In this document: positions 44,789-45,841 of the stretch, piece after piece
Layout of the letters: each line of letters opens with the position of its first letter
Numbering within the stretch: position 1 is the stretch's first letter
Origin: Motilimonas sp. E26
GTDB taxonomy: Bacteria > Pseudomonadota > Gammaproteobacteria > Enterobacterales > CBDFNC01
Direction of reading: 5' to 3'
DNA length: 45,841 nucleotides
Assembly: GCF_021278025.1 (NCBI RefSeq)
Contig: NZ_JAIBHJ010000029.1
Coordinates: 1-45,841, forward strand
The notes under the pieces: model-generated
Told to the model about the DNA's origin: nothing
The model's input: the letters and a program-made list of their open reading frames with translations, nothing else
Databases searched by the model: none
Position numbers and translations under genes: made by a program

Positions 44789-45676
44789 ATGAAGATTCTA
44801 TTATTTGGTAAAAATGGTCAATTAGGATGGGAGTTGCAACGTTCATTAGCTCCATTAGGGCACCTTACGGCCGTTGATTTTGACTCAACAGACTATTGTG
44901 GTGACTTCAGTAATCCTGCCGGTGTGGCAGAGACTGTTCGTTTAGTTAAGCCGGATGTTATCGTTAATGCCGCAGCCCACACAGCAGTTGATAAGGCTGA
45001 AAGTGAAAAATCATTCGCTGAATTACTCAACGCCACCAGTGTTAAGAGTATTGCATTAGAAGCAAATAAATTAGGTGCTTGGTTAGTGCATTATTCAACG
45101 GACTACGTTTTTGACGGTAGTGGTGAGCAACCTTGGGTTGAAACGGATCAAACGTCGCCACTTAACACTTATGGTGAGACTAAATTAGCAGGGGAGCATG
45201 CGGCAGCACTTTGTTCGCGTCATCTCGTTTTTCGTACTAGCTGGGTTTATGCTGCACGAGGGGCTAATTTTGCCAAAACGATGTTACGTCTTGGCCAGGA
45301 GCGCAGTGATATGTCAATAATTAATGACCAGTTTGGTGCACCAACGGGTGCGGAGTTATTGGCTGACTGTTCCGCTCATGCGATCCGTATTGCTAAGAGT
45401 AAGCCGGAAGTCGCTGGACTTTATCATTTAGTTGCTGCGGGTAGCACTACTTGGTATGACTACGCGAAATTGGTATTTAGTAAAGCCCGTGAAGCAGGAA
45501 TCACACTCGCTGTTACTGAAGTAAAGGGCGTACCTACCAGTGCGTTCCCCACCCCAGCAAAACGTCCACATAACTCCCGGTTAGACACCAGCAAGTTTAA
45601 GCAAACATTTGATTTAGAGTTGCCCGACTGGGCTATCGGAGTTGAACGGATGCTATCTGAAATTATGTTTAAATAA
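44789..45676 (+). CDS. rfbD: dTDP-4-dehydrorhamnose reductase RfbD
   Basis: Catalyses the last step to dTDP-L-rhamnose. The 295 residues begin MKILLFGKNGQLGWEL (NAD(P)H-binding loop). They hold VNAAAHTAVDKAE, STDYVFDG, the catalytic Y-x3-K in TYGETKLAGE, FRTSWVYA and FAKTMLRL, and the C-terminal substrate loop RPHNSRLDTSKF. ATG 44789 is preferred over the GTG at 44780, which overlaps the Shine-Dalgarno sequence. The usual partners rfbA, rfbB and rfbC are not seen on the left and may lie beyond the right edge, which would make this the edge of an O-antigen locus. Confidence 0.95.
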   Translation: MKILLFGKNGQLGWELQRSLAPLGHLTAVDFDSTDYCGDFSNPAGVAETVRLVKPDVIVNAAAHTAVDKAESEKSFAELLNATSVKSIALEANKLGAWLVHYSTDYVFDGSGEQPWVETDQTSPLNTYGETKLAGEHAAALCSRHLVFRTSWVYAARGANFAKTMLRLGQERSDMSIINDQFGAPTGAELLADCSAHAIRIAKSKPEVAGLYHLVAAGSTTWYDYAKLVFSKAREAGITLAVTEVKGVPTSAFPTPAKRPHNSRLDTSKFKQTFDLELPDWAIGVERMLSEIMFK

Positions 45677-45841
45677 AATTATTAGATTTTATAGCTACTT
45701 TTTGGTGTGGTAGTGCGCAGTTCGTGCGATGAGTAACTCGGGTCTGTTGATCTTTCGTGATTGCTTTTGCAGCGAATTGTTGGGTATTTATACAAAACGT
45801 TCGTTGTGGCCAGCACCTTTGTGGCATAGTGAACTACGCGA
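45677..45841. other. Right-edge sequence after rfbD
   Basis: No complete gene, terminator or repeat is recognised in these 165 bp. Anything starting here would be cut by the window end. Confidence 0.6.

Overview
The window looks like a chromosomal stretch of a marine gammaproteobacterium of the Alteromonadales/Vibrionales type; Shewanella or Agarivorans relatives are my best guess. The guess rests on the moderately AT-rich composition, the pairing of kdkA with waaA, the WavE-family core genes, MiaE, cytochrome c5, and the style of the small palindromic repeats. No rRNA, tRNA, CRISPR array, complete insertion sequence or prophage gene was seen.

Region 1 (1-9287): a leader of about 700 bp, then a single-strand chemosensory operon: cheY, a STAS-domain gene, cheA, cheW, a methyl-accepting chemotaxis protein (MCP), a second cheW, cheR, cheD and cheB. 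It encodes a full receptor-kinase-adaptation circuit, but no cheZ, cheV or flagellar gene is nearby. Two details stand out. CheA carries a pair of MshEN-like helical repeats where a CheY-docking P2 domain would be expected, and the MCP ends in NFERF, a plausible CheR tether.

Region 2 (9365-29443): housekeeping genes (a small membrane protein, mutM, coaD, a predicted lipoprotein and a UDP-HexNAc dehydrogenase) lead into a large lipopolysaccharide locus. Around the Kdo genes are a heptosyltransferase-like GT9, kdkA, waaA, a CDP-glycerol-phosphotransferase-like protein and a WaaE-like GT2. A ten-gene leftward run from hldD follows: hldD, lpxM, a WaaL-like ligase, GT4, HAD phosphatase, a fused nucleotidyltransferase/APH-kinase protein, GT4, WavE, a nucleotidyltransferase and WavE. 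Together these supply heptose, late lipid A acylation, core assembly, ligation and probably a phosphorylated, nucleotide-activated decoration of the core.

Region 3 (29545-37919): an orphan periplasmic binding lipoprotein, then a complete branched-chain amino acid ABC transporter (livJ-H-M-G-F) with tandem hairpins after the binding-protein gene. A 266-bp nested palindromic element (MITE-like) follows. It supplies the stop codon of a GH20-like hexosaminidase gene on the other strand.

Region 4 (37920-45841): a 556-bp intergenic region rich in dyad symmetry precedes a small uncharacterised protein. Then come a LysE/RhtB exporter, a membrane sensor with no output domain, miaE, REP-like palindromes, rep helicase, cytochrome c5 and rfbD (possibly the edge of an O-antigen locus continuing to the right). 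All family assignments were made by reading the translated sequence from memory of the families; no database search was possible.
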